NCBI GenBank assembly: GCA_002360455.1
Contig: DEQQ01000018.1
Location: 1-64,000, forward strand
DNA: 64,000 nucleotides
Origin: Saprospiraceae bacterium UBA3362
GTDB taxonomy: Bacteria; Bacteroidota; Bacteroidia; Chitinophagales; Saprospiraceae
Direction of reading: 5' to 3'
Position numbers and translations under genes: made by a program. Positions 62,529 to 64,000 of this stretch are shown one piece after another; within the stretch, counting starts at the first letter, position 1, and each line of letters starts with the position of its first letter. The notes beneath the pieces were generated by a model. The model had not been told where the DNA came from. It worked only from the letters and a program-made list of their open reading frames with translations, and searched no databases.

Positions 62529-64000
62529 TTATTGAATCACCAACATTCTCCTCGTAGCGGAATATCCTTCTGCATCCAATTGATAGAATAGGACGCCGGT
62601 AACTCCGAGCTGCGAGTTGTTTACCGTGATAGAGTTATAACCCTTAGTAGCCTGAACTTCTTTTTGGAAGATCACTTTGCTGTTTAGGTCATAAACTGTC
62701 ATTACAGCTTTTCCTGCACGAGGCATTTCGAAGCCAATCACGGTTTGATCTGAGAATGGGTTTGGATTGTTTTGATAAAGGATAATTCCTCCATCAGATA
62801 TTACTCCGTTGTTTGAACGGAAACTTAATTTAACATCTAAGTCATTCAAATTTTCATCATAAGCTTCTGCAATAGTTAATGCTGAATTGATATGTACATT
62901 TTGAGATAATAGACCAGTCGAAAGAGCCTTGAATTTCATTGTAAATACATCATCACCTTCAGTCATCGGCATTGCATTGAGACTATTCCAGCTCAGACTG
63001 ATCATGCCATTATTTAAATTTGTAAGTCCTAGATTTTCGTTACCAATAATTGCGAGACCTTTTGCAATTTCTACGAACTCAAGTTTGCGTGGATCAAATT
63101 GAATTGTAAACTGGAAGCCGTAAACTTTTTTCAGTTCGGAAACTGTTACAGGAATTTCTACAAGTTGACCCTGTATTAATTCTTGTTCCGGTGCAAAGAA
63201 TTGTAGAACATCTCTAGATCTTGATTGTGAAGAACCAATCTGAGAAGCATCTACACTTTCGTTTAAGTCTCCTACTTTAACACCACGGAAGTTTACTATC
63301 ATATTGCTTGCAAAAGCATCTATAGTATAATTCTTTGGATATCCTTCTTTCAAAACATCATCTCTGTATGTAGAAGTCACATCTGTAGTAAACTTGTATT
63401 TGCTGTCTACAAACACCCAAGAATCGTTTGTGAACTTGGTAGTCACACCCAAGATTAATTTTCTAAGTTCTGTGATATCTGCTGTAGTGATAGACTTGTT
63501 ATTGTTTACATCCGCTGCGATCAACTTATAAGCATCGTTAAGATATTCAACACCCAAAATGTGTTTCTGCAATTTGACGATGTCTGCAGTAGTTACACCA
63601 TTTAGGTAATCAATATTCTTCGATGGTGCAATTACATACTTAGCATTGTTGAACAGCATATCCTTGAAGATATATAATCCATTTGCCTTAGTAACTGCAT
63701 GAGGAGCTGTTGATCCTTGCAATTCTACATCTACAGATGTTATAGGATCGCTGCTCTTTCCTGTATGAACTAATCCGGAGATTGTTCCTGTTAGATTATT
63801 TCCATCGCACACTTTATTGTTGTCTTGAACATCAATAAATGTTCTACAGAAAGATTGCTCACCGGTTTCAACATCAGTTACCCATAATTCAACATCATGT
63901 TGAGCAGCAGGGCATGTGAATGTTAAAGATTTTATTGAAGTATCGCTTGAAAAGCTCAATGTAACTCTGTTTCCACAAGCTTGATAAGATCCTTGATCTA
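62529..64000 (-). CDS. C-terminal part of a dockerin/cohesin-like T9SS surface protein (runs off the window)
   Basis: The frame is open to the window edge; a TTG at 63959 is not needed as a start. In order: end of an HYR-like domain (TCPAAQHDVELWVTDVETG), a CNA-B-like unit (LTGTISGLVHTGKSSDPITS), a dockerin-like pair (TTADIVKLQKHILG, AADVNNNKSITTADITELRK), a cohesin-like sandwich (VEIPVTVSELKKVYGFQFTI) and a T9SS type A sorting domain (NNPNPFSDQTVIGFEMP). The order matches the end of the 43431-47381 protein, so the two are paralogues. Confidence 0.85.
   Translation of the reverse strand, partial: DQGSYQACGNRVTLSFSSDTSIKSLTFTCPAAQHDVELWVTDVETGEQSFCRTFIDVQDNNKVCDGNNLTGTISGLVHTGKSSDPITSVDVELQGSTAPHAVTKANGLYIFKDMLFNNAKYVIAPSKNIDYLNGVTTADIVKLQKHILGVEYLNDAYKLIAADVNNNKSITTADITELRKLILGVTTKFTNDSWVFVDSKYKFTTDVTSTYRDDVLKEGYPKNYTIDAFASNMIVNFRGVKVGDLNESVDASQIGSSQSRSRDVLQFFAPEQELIQGQLVEIPVTVSELKKVYGFQFTIQFDPRKLEFVEIAKGLAIIGNENLGLTNLNNGMISLSWNSLNAMPMTEGDDVFTMKFKALSTGLLSQNVHINSALTIAEAYDENLNDLDVKLSFRSNNGVISDGGIILYQNNPNPFSDQTVIGFEMPRAGKAVMTVYDLNSKVIFQKEVQATKGYNSITVNNSQLGVTGVLFYQLDAEGYSATRRMLVIQ

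Noticed and set aside
1..64000. tRNA, rRNA, insertion sequences, integrases or CRISPR arrays
   Set aside because: None was recognised on either strand; no transposase-like proteins or array-like repeats are present.

Overview
The window reads as chromosomal DNA of a Bacteroidota bacterium, most likely from the Saprospiraceae or a close relative. Four things support this. Many proteins end in type IX secretion (T9SS) sorting domains. There is a PorP/SprF homologue beside a SprB-repeat protein with a gliding-motility-type C-terminus. Promoters fit the Bacteroidota pattern TTG-N19-TAnnTTTG, and Shine-Dalgarno sequences are mostly absent while TTG starts are fairly common. The DNA is AT-rich. I saw no rRNA, tRNA, CRISPR array or insertion sequence.

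Layout. Bases 1-3.6 kb look accessory: an AAA ATPase (cut or damaged at its N-terminus) overlapping a DUF4276 TOPRIM-like gene, then a membrane/SRPBCC-like protein and an HNH nuclease. From 4.0 to 6.4 kb there is a TPR gene and an rtcB RNA ligase, preceded by a promoter, a 26-codon ORF and a terminator that look like an attenuator. From 6.4 to 10.7 kb are T9SS cargo genes, including a beta-helix gene that appears split by a one-base shift in a C5/G5 run. EF-G2 (11.2-13.3 kb) follows, then an Omp28-like protein and a tryptophan-catabolism cluster (RidA-type deaminase, tryptophan 2,3-dioxygenase, ACMSD). A three-gene envelope operon (18.3-22.0 kb) reads the other way.

From 22 to 39 kb the genes are mostly housekeeping: a FemAB/GNAT-like protein, a degenerate histidine phosphatase with valS, rpmE2, YraN, sdhCAB, a methyltransferase, PadR/PspC, a porin, a HAD phosphatase and prfC. 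From 39 to 47.4 kb are large surface proteins: PorP/SprF, a cohesin-like/SprB-repeat protein, and a very large HYR/dockerin protein. These are followed by a LuxR-type regulator, an asparaginase-family hydrolase, a cytochrome-like lipoprotein, an amino-acid permease and metK. Bases 53.7-57.4 kb are a decaying, tandemly duplicated T9SS locus. The end holds a metal-binding-type lipoprotein, hmgA, nhaD, a TonB protein, def, ruvX and the C-terminal part of another dockerin/cohesin/T9SS protein that runs off the window.

The observations most worth following up are four dispersed copies of a structured repeat sharing a CCGACCC-hairpin-GGG core, the leader/attenuator upstream of rtcB, the split beta-helix gene, the joint presence of cohesin-like and dockerin modules on T9SS cargo, and the duplicated T9SS locus with its heptamer expansion. 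All functional statements come from reading motifs by eye; no database search was possible.
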